From: CAXMRP01 sp964196155
GTDB taxonomy: Bacteria > Pseudomonadota > Alphaproteobacteria > Rhizobiales > Afifellaceae
Length of the DNA stretch: 64,000 nt
Assembly (NCBI GenBank): GCA_964196155.1
Contig: CAXMRP010000045.1
Location: 1-64,000, forward strand
Reading direction: 5' to 3'
Shown here one piece after another: positions 55,301-62,734 of the stretch; the first letter of the stretch is position 1; the number at the start of each line of letters is the position of its first letter. The notes under the pieces are model-generated. The model did not search any database, was not told the DNA's origin, and worked only from the letters and a program-made list of their open reading frames with translations. The translations under genes were made by a program, and so were the position numbers.

Positions 55301-56139
55301 GCACCGAAACATCTGCACTCATTGCATCCGGCCTTACCGAATCAGAAGCTGCCAACGCCGCCGCCTTCCGCATATTCGGCGCCCGGCCCGGCGCCTATGG
55401 TGCCGGTCTGCAGGCGCTGATCGATGAGGGCATCTGGGCCACCCGTGGCGATCTGGCCGAGGCCTTTCTGGAATGGTCGGCCTATGCCTATGGCGGCGGC
55501 GCCGAAGGTGTTGGCGCGGCGAGCGAACTGAAATCACGCCTGTCGAATGTCGATGCGGTGGTGCAAAATCAGGACAATCGCGAGCATGATATTCTGGACT
55601 CGGACGATTACTACCAGTTCGAGGGCGGACTGGCCGCCGCCGTTGAAACTGTCAAAGGCTCGGCGCCCCGCATCTTCCACAATGATCATTCCCGGCCCGA
55701 ACGGCCGGTCATTCGCGGACTGGACGAGGAGATCGCGCGGGTCGTGCGCGGCCGCGCCGCCAATCCGAAATGGATCGCCGGCCAGATGCGCCACGGCTAC
55801 AAGGGTGCATTCGAAATGGCGGCGACGGTCGATTATCTGTTCGCCTTTGCCGCTACGACTAATTGCGTGCGCCATCATCATTTCGATCAACTCTATGACG
55901 CCTATTACGCCGATGAGGCGGTGCGGGCCTTCATTGCCGAGCACAACCCGCCGGCGTTGCGCGAAATTGCCGCCCGCTTTTGCGAGGCTGTCGATCGCGG
56001 CCTGTGGGCGCCCCGGCAAAACAGCGCTTATGACCGGTTGCGGCAATCGGCCAATATCGAGCCCTTGGAAGCAGCGCCGGCCCGTGACAAAACCGGGCAA
56101 CCCGCGCCAAGGCAATCAACAGGTGGAGAACTGGCATGA
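52351..56139 (+). CDS. cobN: Aerobic cobaltochelatase large subunit CobN
   Basis: 1262 residues. With CobS and CobT it inserts Co2+ into hydrogenobyrinic acid a,c-diamide using ATP. It is homologous to the magnesium chelatase H subunit. Signature stretches include MNVVMPELDGR, ALIHMGKHGNLEWLPGK, YPFIVNDPGEGAQAKRR and WAKAM-type KAMALTAWGTSNMRTGGDD, plus YGGGAEGVGAASELKSRL. The start ATG overlaps the cobW stop (TAATG). CobS/CobT are not in the window, which is normal because they map elsewhere in rhizobia. Confidence 0.97.
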   Translation: MHILTGRQIGLETDGEAVDLGQSPGDIVVLSAADTEIAGLAAARATIGDAFPTTRLANWMALAHPYSIDLYSENILAQARLIVIRLLGGPAYWQYGVDEARRIARANGIALAILPGDGKWDDSYFGLGTVPGDTARRLWSYLAEGGAANYRNFLACAASIIGAGDEPPPAIAVPTCGQYDHPEGGGKTNPPSGQPVVAISFYRALFQSGQTAAIDALCVALAARGLTPLPIFVSSLKSANDAVHVRDLFAKHQPALVLNATAFAIGSANNPGGSTPLDEGRRPVLQITFSGTSRDAWLESTRGLSARDLTMNVVMPELDGRLITRAVSFKEPGALDPLTECQPVRQVPDENRIAFVADLARRWVTLGTTSATDKRVAILLSNYPNKNGRIGNGVGLDAPVSTINVLSSMRSAGYRITGAPQTSGDLMALLLAGPTNAVDSRRISSCQLSLDAYRTQFANLPETVRKLVSGRWGEPAGDPFVANDTFHLPAHRFGNVVIAIQPARGYNIDPKTSYHDPDLPPPHGYLAFYMWLREQFATDALIHMGKHGNLEWLPGKALALSQDCFPDAVLGPMPVIYPFIVNDPGEGAQAKRRIAATIVDHLMPPLARAESYGPAAALETLIDEYAAARAGDPRRAEPIAARILDLSRAHGFDADIGIQPGIAIDDALARLDEHICDLKELQIRDGLHILGSGPQGDQRAETLVALTRIPRGSGSADASLLRALANDLGLGDFDPLDCRFSKEWTGPRPQVMADLSEDPWRTCGDTVERLEFFAFDLTASGTCPPSMPATEAVLQVIRNEIAPALDGSGEREIDAVLSALAGGFVKPGPSGAPSRGRPDCLPTGRNFFSVDVRSVPTQAAWDLGWRSAAQLVERYTQDEGEWPKAMALTAWGTSNMRTGGDDIAQALALVGARPVWEPTSGRVTGIEVIPLSELGRPRIDITLRISGFFRDAFPDQIALFHTAVLAVAERDEPDDANPIAARIRTETSALIASGLTESEAANAAAFRIFGARPGAYGAGLQALIDEGIWATRGDLAEAFLEWSAYAYGGGAEGVGAASELKSRLSNVDAVVQNQDNREHDILDSDDYYQFEGGLAAAVETVKGSAPRIFHNDHSRPERPVIRGLDEEIARVVRGRAANPKWIAGQMRHGYKGAFEMAATVDYLFAFAATTNCVRHHHFDQLYDAYYADEAVRAFIAEHNPPALREIAARFCEAVDRGLWAPRQNSAYDRLRQSANIEPLEAAPARDKTGQPAPRQSTGGELA

Positions 56140-56759
56140 CCAAAGCCGAAATGACCGAAGCCGAACGCGACGCCCGTCACGCCGAAAAAATGAAACGGAA
56201 GAAGGCGGCGCGCGACAAGATTATCGCCACCAAAACTGTCGAAAAGGGTCTGCTGATCGTCCACACCGGCAAGGGCAAGGGCAAATCGACCGCCGCCTTC
56301 GGCATGGTTTTCCGGGCGCTCGGCAATGGCATGAATGTCGGCATTATCCAGTTCGTGAAGGGCAAGTGGCAGACCGGCGAGCGGGTTGCGCTGGAAAAAT
56401 TCGGTGATCAGGTCACCATGAACACCATGGGCGAGGGCTTCACCTGGGAAACCCAGGACCGCCAACGCGATATCACCGCGGCGGAGGCGGCCTGGGAAAA
56501 GGCTGTTGGGCTGATCAACGATGACCGCCACCAGCTTGTCTTGCTCGATGAACTGAACATCGTTCTGCGCTACGGGTATCTGGACCAGGCTACGGTGCTG
56601 GGTGTGCTCAAATCCCGGCCGGCGATGAAGCATGTCATTGTCACCGGCCGCAACGCCGGCGACGAACTGATCGAGGCCGCCGATCTGGTCACCGACATGA
56701 CCCAGATCAAGCATCCGTTCCGCTCCGGCGTGAAGGCACAGGTCGGGATCGAATTCTGA
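56136..56759 (+). CDS. cobO: Cob(I)yrinic acid a,c-diamide adenosyltransferase
   Basis: 207 residues (CobA/CobO/BtuR type). It attaches the adenosyl group to reduced cobalt. The P-loop GKGKGKSTAAFG is exact, and FTWETQDRQRDI and LDELNIVLRYGYL are family motifs. The start overlaps the cobN stop (ATGA). A Lys/Arg/Glu-rich N-terminus of about 30 residues precedes the core, as in other rhizobial CobO. cobQ follows after 32 bp. Confidence 0.96.
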   Translation: MTKAEMTEAERDARHAEKMKRKKAARDKIIATKTVEKGLLIVHTGKGKGKSTAAFGMVFRALGNGMNVGIIQFVKGKWQTGERVALEKFGDQVTMNTMGEGFTWETQDRQRDITAAEAAWEKAVGLINDDRHQLVLLDELNIVLRYGYLDQATVLGVLKSRPAMKHVIVTGRNAGDELIEAADLVTDMTQIKHPFRSGVKAQVGIEF

Positions 56760-56791
56760 GGTCCGGCGGCGGCGAACACAGCAGCGCGGTC

Positions 56792-58267
56792 ATGCGCAAA
56801 CCCGCCCTGATGATCCAGGGTACCGGCTCCAATGTCGGCAAGAGCCTGATCGTCGCCGGTCTGGCGCGGGCCCTGACCCGGCGCGGCATGGCGGTACGCC
56901 CGTTCAAACCGCAAAACATGTCCAACAATGCCGGCGCCACCGATGATGGCGGCGAGATCGGCCGGGCGCAAATATTGCAGGCCCAGGCCGCTGGTGTTGC
57001 GCCATCGGTCCATATGAACCCGGTACTGTTGAAGCCGGAGGCGGAAACCGGGGCGCAGATCATCGTTCAGGGCAAACGCCTCGCCACCATGTCGGCCCGC
57101 GACTACACCGCGCAAAAAGCTCGATTTCTGGCGCCGGTCCTCGACAGCTTTGCCCGGCTTGAGGTGGACGCCGATATCATGCTGGTCGAAGGGGCGGGCT
57201 CGCCGGCCGAAATCAATCTGCGGGCCGGCGACATTGCCAATATGGGCTTTGCACAAGCGGCGGACGTGCCGGTGATCCTTGTCGGCGACATCAACCGGGG
57301 CGGCGTCATCGCCAGCCTTGTCGGCACGCACGCCGTGCTGGAGCCGGCCGAGCGCGACCGCATCAGCGGCTTCATTGTCAACCGCTTTCGCGGCGATCCG
57401 ACACTATTTGCCGGTGGCGCAACTGAAATAGCCCGCCGCACTGGCTGGGCGGATCTGGGTATCGTGCCGCATTTTTCCGATGCGGCGCTTTTACCGGCTG
57501 AGGATTCTCTGGCGCTGGACGAGGCGAGCGATCATGCGCTGCCCAAAAACACCAGGACCACAATTATCGTCCCGCGCCTGAAACGCATCGCCAACTTTGA
57601 CGATCTCGATCCGCTGCAACTCGAACCCAACGTCATCGTCGATATTGTCGAGCCAGGCAGGGCGCTGCCGGGCGATGCTGATCTGATTTTATTGCCGGGA
57701 TCCAAATCGACGATTGCCGATCTGGCGGATTTGCGCCGCCAGGGATGGGATATCGATATTACCGCCCACTATCGGCGCGGCGGCCACGTGCTGGGCATCT
57801 GCGGCGGCTACCAGATGCTGGGAACGGTTATCCGCGATACATCAGGCATTGAGGGGCAGGTGGCCGAAGCACCGGGGCTTGGACTGCTTGATGTGGAAAC
57901 GACCCTGAGCGCGGACAAGGCAACGCGCAAGGTGCAGGCCCACCATCTGGCGACCGGCGGGACCGTCACTGGCTATGAAATTCATATCGGCACGACGACT
58001 GGCGGCGATTGCAATACGCCCTTCGCAACGATCGACGGGCAACCGGAGGGCGCGATCTCCGCCAGCGGGCGGGTTGCCGGCACCTATATCCACGGTCTGT
58101 TTGCCGATGACCAATTCCGCGCCGCATTTCTGGCCGGGTTCGGTGCCGCCTCCGATCTCGCCTATGACGCCAGTATTGAATCAACCCTCAATAAGCTGGC
58201 CGACCATCTGGAGCGCCATCTTGATCTGTCCGGGCTCCTTGACCTGGCCAAAAGCCGGGCGGGTTAG
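56792..58267 (+). CDS. cobQ: Cobyric acid synthase, with a probably replaced C-terminal tail
   Basis: 491 residues. It amidates four carboxyl groups of adenosylcobyrinic acid diamide. The N-terminal ATP-binding P-loop is QGTGSNVGKS; the glutamine amidotransferase part has the Cys of LGICGGYQMLG and the His of GTYIHGLF. From 58101 to 58137 the gene is identical to a copy at 60323-60359. The tail after that (44 codons) differs from the displaced copy. The gene looks functional because the catalytic triad lies before the exchange point. It is the end of the riboswitch operon. No start ambiguity: ATG 56792. Confidence 0.96.
   Translation: MRKPALMIQGTGSNVGKSLIVAGLARALTRRGMAVRPFKPQNMSNNAGATDDGGEIGRAQILQAQAAGVAPSVHMNPVLLKPEAETGAQIIVQGKRLATMSARDYTAQKARFLAPVLDSFARLEVDADIMLVEGAGSPAEINLRAGDIANMGFAQAADVPVILVGDINRGGVIASLVGTHAVLEPAERDRISGFIVNRFRGDPTLFAGGATEIARRTGWADLGIVPHFSDAALLPAEDSLALDEASDHALPKNTRTTIIVPRLKRIANFDDLDPLQLEPNVIVDIVEPGRALPGDADLILLPGSKSTIADLADLRRQGWDIDITAHYRRGGHVLGICGGYQMLGTVIRDTSGIEGQVAEAPGLGLLDVETTLSADKATRKVQAHHLATGGTVTGYEIHIGTTTGGDCNTPFATIDGQPEGAISASGRVAGTYIHGLFADDQFRAAFLAGFGAASDLAYDASIESTLNKLADHLERHLDLSGLLDLAKSRAG
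58101..58137 (+). repeat. Left copy of 37-bp direct repeat inside cobQ
   Basis: It begins TTGCCGATGACC and ends TTTCTGGCCGG, and is identical to 60323-60359 over 37 bases, differing on the next base on each side. It encodes ADDQFRAAFLAG in cobQ. Candidate left att core. Confidence 0.9.
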
Positions 58268-58306
58268 GGAGAATCTGGCGCAAACTACTCGGTGGGACAC
58301 CCGAAT

Positions 58307-58909
58307 TCAGGCCGTAAAGGCCTTCCCGGTGGTTCTGCGTCTGTTTCGCCAACCGAGCGAACCCAGCAAACCCAGGGCTGATCCAAACAGTGGCAGAGCC
58401 GCGGGAATGGGAACCTGACTGACGGGGGATGCCACATCGACGGTGAAATTAACGCCCCATCGGCCTTGTTGAGCGAAATTTTGGAACGTGAAGTCGTACA
58501 TGCCGGCAACTAACAAAATGGCAAGGTTCAAGACACCGTCTTGATCTATCAATGGCAAGCCGCCACTTGTCAGGCTGATGATCATGTGGCCGCCGTCAGG
58601 AGTATTGCTCGTCCCCAGGACATTCGTCACTTCAAGCCCGACGGGGACGATAAATTGAAATGAATCTGCCACATCGGGAGTTCCACCTGCGCCGCAACAA
58701 AAACTGCCGGCGATATGATTGACGCCGACGTCGAATAAAAACGGAGAACCGACGAATATACCCGGCAAGACACCGGGCGCGGTCGGAAAATCACTGCTTT
58801 GCTGGCTAAATGTTTCGGTAAAATTGACAGGCGCAGCGAATGCCTTGGAAGGCAACACCGCCGGTCCAAGCAACAATGCACAGATCGAACTGCGGGCTAG
58901 TAGTCTCAT
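58307..58909 (-). CDS. Secreted protein with VPLPA-CTERM-type sorting signal
   Basis: 200 residues. A signal peptide (MRLLARSSICALLLGPAVLP, cut near AFAA) leads to a beta-rich Gly/Asn-rich domain with one CC pair (GSFCCGAGG), and a C-terminal sorting tail: VPIPAALPLFGSALGLLG followed by WRNRRR. The Val-Pro-x-Pro-Ala motif, hydrophobic helix and Arg cluster are the VPLPA-CTERM pattern recognised by exosortases for surface or exopolysaccharide-linked export. The exosortase itself is not in the window. GGGAG lies 7 bases before ATG 58909. The longer frame to 58990 is unsupported. It lies inside the candidate element. Confidence 0.82.
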   Translation of the reverse strand: MRLLARSSICALLLGPAVLPSKAFAAPVNFTETFSQQSSDFPTAPGVLPGIFVGSPFLFDVGVNHIAGSFCCGAGGTPDVADSFQFIVPVGLEVTNVLGTSNTPDGGHMIISLTSGGLPLIDQDGVLNLAILLVAGMYDFTFQNFAQQGRWGVNFTVDVASPVSQVPIPAALPLFGSALGLLGSLGWRNRRRTTGKAFTA

Positions 58910-59037
58910 ATCCCAACTCCCTGGTTCAACCGAAAACCCGGTAACGCCGCAAGCCGGAAACAGTGTATCCGTGGATTTGACCATCCGCATCGTTCATCTG
59001 AATGATGAAAACGCGATTGCCGCGCACTGCATCCGGT

Positions 59038-60159
59038 TCACAGGCGGAAGGGCGCCGACAGTCGCGTGACCAGGCTGACAATATCCGCTTGCCGCCGGAC
59101 CTGCATTTTTCGGAAAATCGCGCTGAGCTGGCTGCGCACGGTTGGCATTTTGATGCGTGCACGCCGGGCATAGGCTGCCGGTGTATCGCCCGCCGCCAAA
59201 GCAAGCGCCAGCGAGGCTTCCGCGTCAGTAAGCCCGAACGCCTGTCGAAGAGTTTCTCGTTTGGGCGGTGGAAAGCCTATTGGATCGCGGATTACCAGCA
59301 CTGAACAGGCGCCGCGCAAGGATTTTTCATCTGTTTCAACGGGCCTGATGGGCATCGCGCTAACAAAATAGGCTGGCAGACCCGATGGCCTGGTGATTGC
59401 CAATTCGACAGGATATCCGTCTGCCAGCGGTTCAATGTCGATCACCGCCGTCATCTGCGATAGCACGGCGTCCTGTTCCGGCACTGCGGCGCGCAGGGTC
59501 CGGGATGCGACATACAGACCGTCACTCTCCTTGAGCATCGCCGCTGCCGACCGGTTCAGGTGAACGATCTGGCCTTGATCGTTCAAAAACACAATTCCGT
59601 CGGACAGCCGGTCGAAGCCGGCAGCATAGTCTGATGCCTCCATACTGACACTGTGCAGCTGTTCGGACATTTGCGTCGCTCTGCGAAGGTGCGGCACAAG
59701 AACTTCAAGATGCCGAAACGCGTCATTTTGCAGGTGGCCCTGGCGGATCGTGCGCTGCACGGAAAATGCTACGATATCGTCCATTGTATTTCGCAGAAAA
59801 GCGCCGCCGAAGTAGCGCAAATTGTAGGAACCAAGAAACTCAGCATAAAACGGGTGCCGGTTCATGCCGTCTTCATCGATAAAATCGTAGTCGGTGAATA
59901 CCGATCCTACGGGTTTGAATACACCATATCTTGGACATTCCTTGAAGTATTCGTCCAAATAATCGAGATTAATCTCAGGTGCGGCATTGGAATTGAAACT
60001 TCGCATCTGCCCGGTCGATTTGTCGACGAACTCGAGCGCACAGAACTGGCCACTCAGTAGAGACGCCATCTGTTCCAGTGGCGTATTCCATGGCACATTC
60101 CCGGCGGCGGCATCGTATATTGAGTCAATGGCACCGAGCAGTTGATCGCGATTATCCAA
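59038..60159 (-). CDS. LuxR-type transcriptional regulator with PAS-like sensor region
   Basis: 373 residues. The N-terminal about 170 residues are an uncharacterised sensor region rich in aromatics. The middle part resembles a PAS domain (LSDGIVFLNDQGQIVHLNRSAA, about 190-300), and the C-terminal HTH_LuxR domain (about 310-370) reads FGLTDAEASLALALAAGDTP and MPTVRSQLSAIFRKMQVRRQ. It should bind DNA as a dimer in response to an unknown signal. It is on the same strand, 128 bp upstream of the VPLPA-CTERM gene, so it may regulate it. No LuxI-like gene is present, and the N-terminus is not the acyl-homoserine-lactone domain. Confidence 0.88.
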   Translation of the reverse strand: MDNRDQLLGAIDSIYDAAAGNVPWNTPLEQMASLLSGQFCALEFVDKSTGQMRSFNSNAAPEINLDYLDEYFKECPRYGVFKPVGSVFTDYDFIDEDGMNRHPFYAEFLGSYNLRYFGGAFLRNTMDDIVAFSVQRTIRQGHLQNDAFRHLEVLVPHLRRATQMSEQLHSVSMEASDYAAGFDRLSDGIVFLNDQGQIVHLNRSAAAMLKESDGLYVASRTLRAAVPEQDAVLSQMTAVIDIEPLADGYPVELAITRPSGLPAYFVSAMPIRPVETDEKSLRGACSVLVIRDPIGFPPPKRETLRQAFGLTDAEASLALALAAGDTPAAYARRARIKMPTVRSQLSAIFRKMQVRRQADIVSLVTRLSAPFRL

Positions 60160-60322
60160 TGGTCAGCTCTTTTTGCAGAACAGTGCTATGTGAATACTTA
60201 ACCTTCGATCCGGCATCAGGCAATGTCGAGAACCCGTAACTTCGAGGGCATAATTCCGCTCGTGGTGAAATCGCGACCAAAGCGTTTTGGTGGAAATGTT
60301 CGGAGGCCAGGCAACGTTGGAC

Positions 60323-60359
60323 TTGCCGATGACCAATTCCGCGCCGCATTTCTGGCCGG
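60323..60359 (+). repeat. Right copy of 37-bp direct repeat, start of the cobQ fragment
   Basis: Identical to 58101-58137. Candidate right att core. Confidence 0.9.
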
Positions 60360-60489
60360 TCTCGGCGCGCAATCAGACCTTGGCTATGACCGGAAGATCG
60401 AGGTGGCGCTCGACGGTCTGGCCCACCATCCGGAGACCCATCTCGATATCGCGGCAATCCTTGAAATCGCTAACTTACGAGTGCCATAG
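60323..60489 (+). pseudogene. cobQ: Displaced 3' fragment of cobQ
   Basis: It encodes the last 55 residues of a CobQ: ADDQFRAAFLAGLGAQSDLG, then a tail ending ATILEI-type ILEIANLRVP and a TAG stop at 60487-60489. No start or N-terminal part is attached; upstream sequence is non-homologous. Length from the core to the stop is exactly the same as in intact cobQ. About 21 of the last 43 residues match it. It overlaps the convergent cobD end by 20 bp, as expected if cobQ and cobD were originally adjacent and convergent. Confidence 0.85.
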
Positions 60490-61435
60490 CGCCGGCAAAC
60501 AACACGGCCAGCACGAGCAGCAGTAACCAGGCTGTGTTGGTCAAGGAGATCGCGGCATCAATCGTATTTACATCCGGTCCCCGGTCACCACGATCGTTTA
60601 GCCACGCGCCGTCAATGTCCCCGCCCTCATAGGTGCGCGGGCCACCCAGCGCGATGCCCAACCCATACGCCATCGCCGCCTCTGGCCATCCCGCGTTCGG
60701 AGAGGCATGCTGGCGGGCGTCCGCCGCCACTTGTCCATGGGCGACCCGCGCGCCGCGGGTCAGGCGGGCGGCGATGCGCAATAAATTTGCGGCAAGCCGG
60801 CCCGGAAGATAATTCACCAGATCATCGACCCGCGCCGCGCCATATCCGAAGGCCCGGTGGCGCTCCGTCCGGTAGCCGATCATTGAATCGGCGGTGTTGA
60901 TCGCCTTGTAGGCGAGGATCCCCGGCAGGCCGAACAGCGCGTACCAGAAGGCAGGCGCGACAACGCCGTCAGCGAAATTTTCCGCCAGCGATTCAATTGC
61001 CGCCCGGACAATTTTCGGTTCGTCAAAACCGGTGACGTCCCGGCCGACGATGCGCGCCAGTGCGGTTCGGGCTGCCTCCAGATCGCTGCTGTTGCTCTGC
61101 CGCAACGCCGTAGCAACCGCGCCGACATGGTCGATCAGGCTGCGGTGGGCGAGCAGAATGGCGACCAGCACAATATTGCCGATGAACCCGAGCGCCAGGC
61201 TGTCCAGCACCCCGTCAATCAGGCGGCCAAGACCGAGCGCACCTAATGTCAGCCCACCAATCAGGATCAGGCCCCGCTGCTTGCGGGCAGTCTCACTTGT
61301 CGCCGCTTCATTGAACCGCCGGTCGGCCCAACCAATCACCTGACCAACAAGTGCCGCCGGGTGCGGAATGCGGGACCATAGTTGCGGTGGATCGCCAAGG
61401 ATGCGGTCCAGTATCAGCGCCAGAAAAAGGGCCAT
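60470..61435 (-). CDS. cobD: Adenosylcobinamide-phosphate synthase (CbiB/CobD)
   Basis: 321-residue integral membrane enzyme. It attaches the aminopropanol arm to adenosylcobyric acid. Motifs include ALILDRILGDPPQLWSRIPH (N-terminal family signature), AAIESLAENFADGVVAPAFW, NTADSMIGYRTERHRAFG and SPNAGWPEAAMAYGLGI. Several membrane helices are visible. It is convergent with the cob operon and its 3' end overlaps the displaced cobQ fragment. It is called cobD in the aerobic nomenclature. Confidence 0.95.
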   Translation of the reverse strand: MALFLALILDRILGDPPQLWSRIPHPAALVGQVIGWADRRFNEAATSETARKQRGLILIGGLTLGALGLGRLIDGVLDSLALGFIGNIVLVAILLAHRSLIDHVGAVATALRQSNSSDLEAARTALARIVGRDVTGFDEPKIVRAAIESLAENFADGVVAPAFWYALFGLPGILAYKAINTADSMIGYRTERHRAFGYGAARVDDLVNYLPGRLAANLLRIAARLTRGARVAHGQVAADARQHASPNAGWPEAAMAYGLGIALGGPRTYEGGDIDGAWLNDRGDRGPDVNTIDAAISLTNTAWLLLLVLAVLFAGAMALVS

Positions 61436-61609
61436 GCGTGTCGACAGTTCCGGTTCGTTTTTCCAGGGCAGGAGAATTCAAGGTGCGCGCCACCGTACCA
61501 GCGCAACCCTATCACTGGCGCAACGTATCCGGCACAGTGTTAACCAAATTACCCGGCCATGCTGTCGCCGCTTGTCGGTCCGAAGTCTCTCTGGTAACGA
61601 ACCGCGACG

Positions 61610-61683
61610 GGCCTCGTGGCGGAGTGGTGACGCAGCGGATTGCAAATCCGCGCACCCCGGTTCGATTCCGGGCGAGGCCTCCA
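61610..61683 (+). tRNA. tRNA-Cys(GCA)
   Basis: 74 nt with an encoded CCA. The acceptor stem GGCCTCG/CGAGGCC with discriminator T, a short D-arm (TGGCGGAGTGGTGACGCA), anticodon arm CGGATTGCAAATCCG with anticodon GCA, and T-arm CGGTTCGATTCCG are canonical. The only tRNA on the plus strand in the window; it precedes pcm. Confidence 0.97.
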
Positions 61684-61726
61684 ATGTACCGGTTGAAAAA
61701 CCCGGTGGACAATCGCGAGACCCGAC

Positions 61727-62419
61727 ATGATTGATTTTCAGGACCTGCGCCGCAAAATGGTCGATAACCAGATTCGCCCTGGCGATGTCACCGACCACTC
61801 TTTGATCAAGGCGTTCGGCAAGGTGCCGCGCGAAATGTTTGTGCCGGCAGAAAATCAGCCCTTTGCCTATGCGGATCGCACGATTGCAATTCGTGGTGCC
61901 GGCACCGATAGTGACAGCACCGAGATTGACCCGAATATGCGCTACATGCCGGTTCCGGTTCTGCTTGCCCGTCTCATTCAGGCGCTCGAGATTTCGGACA
62001 GCGATGTCATTCTCGACGTGGCCTGCGGCACCGGATACGCGGCGGCTATCCTGTCCGAGCTTGCCGGTTCGGTACTTGCCATCGAGCAAACCGAGGAAAT
62101 GGCGGCGCTCGCCGAGGCCAATCTGGCCGAATTTGGCGCCGATAGCGTCGCTGTCACAACCGCACCGCTGATCGAGGGCTTGGAATCAGAGGGGCCTTTC
62201 GACGCCATTCTGGTCGCAGCCGGCGCCGAGATCGTTCCCGAGGCCCTCAAGGATCAGCTCAATGAGGGCGGCCGGCTGGTCATTGTCGAGTGCGATGGTC
62301 CAACTGGCCGGGCGCATCTTTATCGCCGGGCCGGCGCCGATGTCAGCGGCAGACCCCTGTTCGATGCAGTATTGCCCGTATTGCCGGAACTGGCACGCAA
62401 ACCCGAGTTCGCTTTTTAG
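61727..62419 (+). CDS. pcm: Protein-L-isoaspartate O-methyltransferase family protein
   Basis: 230 residues. It repairs isoaspartyl residues using S-adenosylmethionine. The SAM motif I VILDVACGTGYAAAIL, VLAIEQTEEMAALAEANL and post-motif region FDAILVAAGAEIVPEAL are present, and it opens with DFQDLRRKMVDNQIRP, typical of the alphaproteobacterial branch found next to tolC. The characteristic region around YMPVPVLLARLI replaces the classical TSISQP motif, so true repair activity is uncertain. The gene is followed by tolC after 315 bp. Confidence 0.9.
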   Translation: MIDFQDLRRKMVDNQIRPGDVTDHSLIKAFGKVPREMFVPAENQPFAYADRTIAIRGAGTDSDSTEIDPNMRYMPVPVLLARLIQALEISDSDVILDVACGTGYAAAILSELAGSVLAIEQTEEMAALAEANLAEFGADSVAVTTAPLIEGLESEGPFDAILVAAGAEIVPEALKDQLNEGGRLVIVECDGPTGRAHLYRRAGADVSGRPLFDAVLPVLPELARKPEFAF

Positions 62420-62734
62420 GCGCCGATCCGGCTCTTTATTGCACGCGTTGCAGGCGATCCCGTCTGCTGGCACCCGCCCGGACATTCAGGAATCATGCTG
62501 TTGCATTTGTGCCGCGTCGGCCGTTCAAAGGTACAGGTTCCCGGAAATAATATGGTTAACAGAGAATTAACTGTTACAAATATAGCTTGCGGTCGGGATC
62601 AATCCGATAATCAGGTAGCCAGGGCCATTGGCTGTCAGGGAAATCCCCTGCATTTGTCGGGAATTCCCGATATCCGGCCCGGCGACAGGATTGTCGGGCT
62701 TCTGGTTTCGGTTGGGTGATTGCGGGGTAAAAGC
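62420..62734. other. 315-bp region upstream of tolC
   Basis: It contains the CtrA-type box at 62556-62571 and must hold the tolC promoter. No gene was found. Confidence 0.5.
62556..62571. promoter_or_regulatory. Perfect CtrA-type box upstream of tolC
   Basis: TTAA-CAGAGAA-TTAAC matches the CtrA consensus TTAA-N7-TTAAC without mismatch. It lies 163 bp before the tolC start. CtrA is the cell-cycle master regulator of Alphaproteobacteria; TolC-like secretion is a plausible target, but binding is not shown. Confidence 0.55.

Larger units (their letters stand above)
58101..60359. mobile_element. Candidate 2.2-kb integrated element at the cobQ 3' end
   Basis: Bounded by the 37-bp direct repeats. 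Left of the element, cobQ continues through the core into a tail of 44 codons (58136-58267). To the right of the core lies a displaced tail of the same length in codons but only about half identical in protein. Between them are a VPLPA-CTERM-type gene and a LuxR-type gene, both minus strand. The pattern is expected when an integrase recombines a circular element carrying an att site with its own cobQ-like tail into the chromosomal cobQ end. No integrase or relaxase was found, so it is either a decayed element, a trans-mobilised cassette, or another kind of recombination. Confidence 0.6.

Noticed and set aside
58101..60489. Tyrosine or serine recombinase gene inside the cobQ element
   Set aside because: All frames were read; only the VPLPA-CTERM and LuxR-type genes are credible. 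The LuxR-type protein has no R..H-x-x-R..Y pattern.
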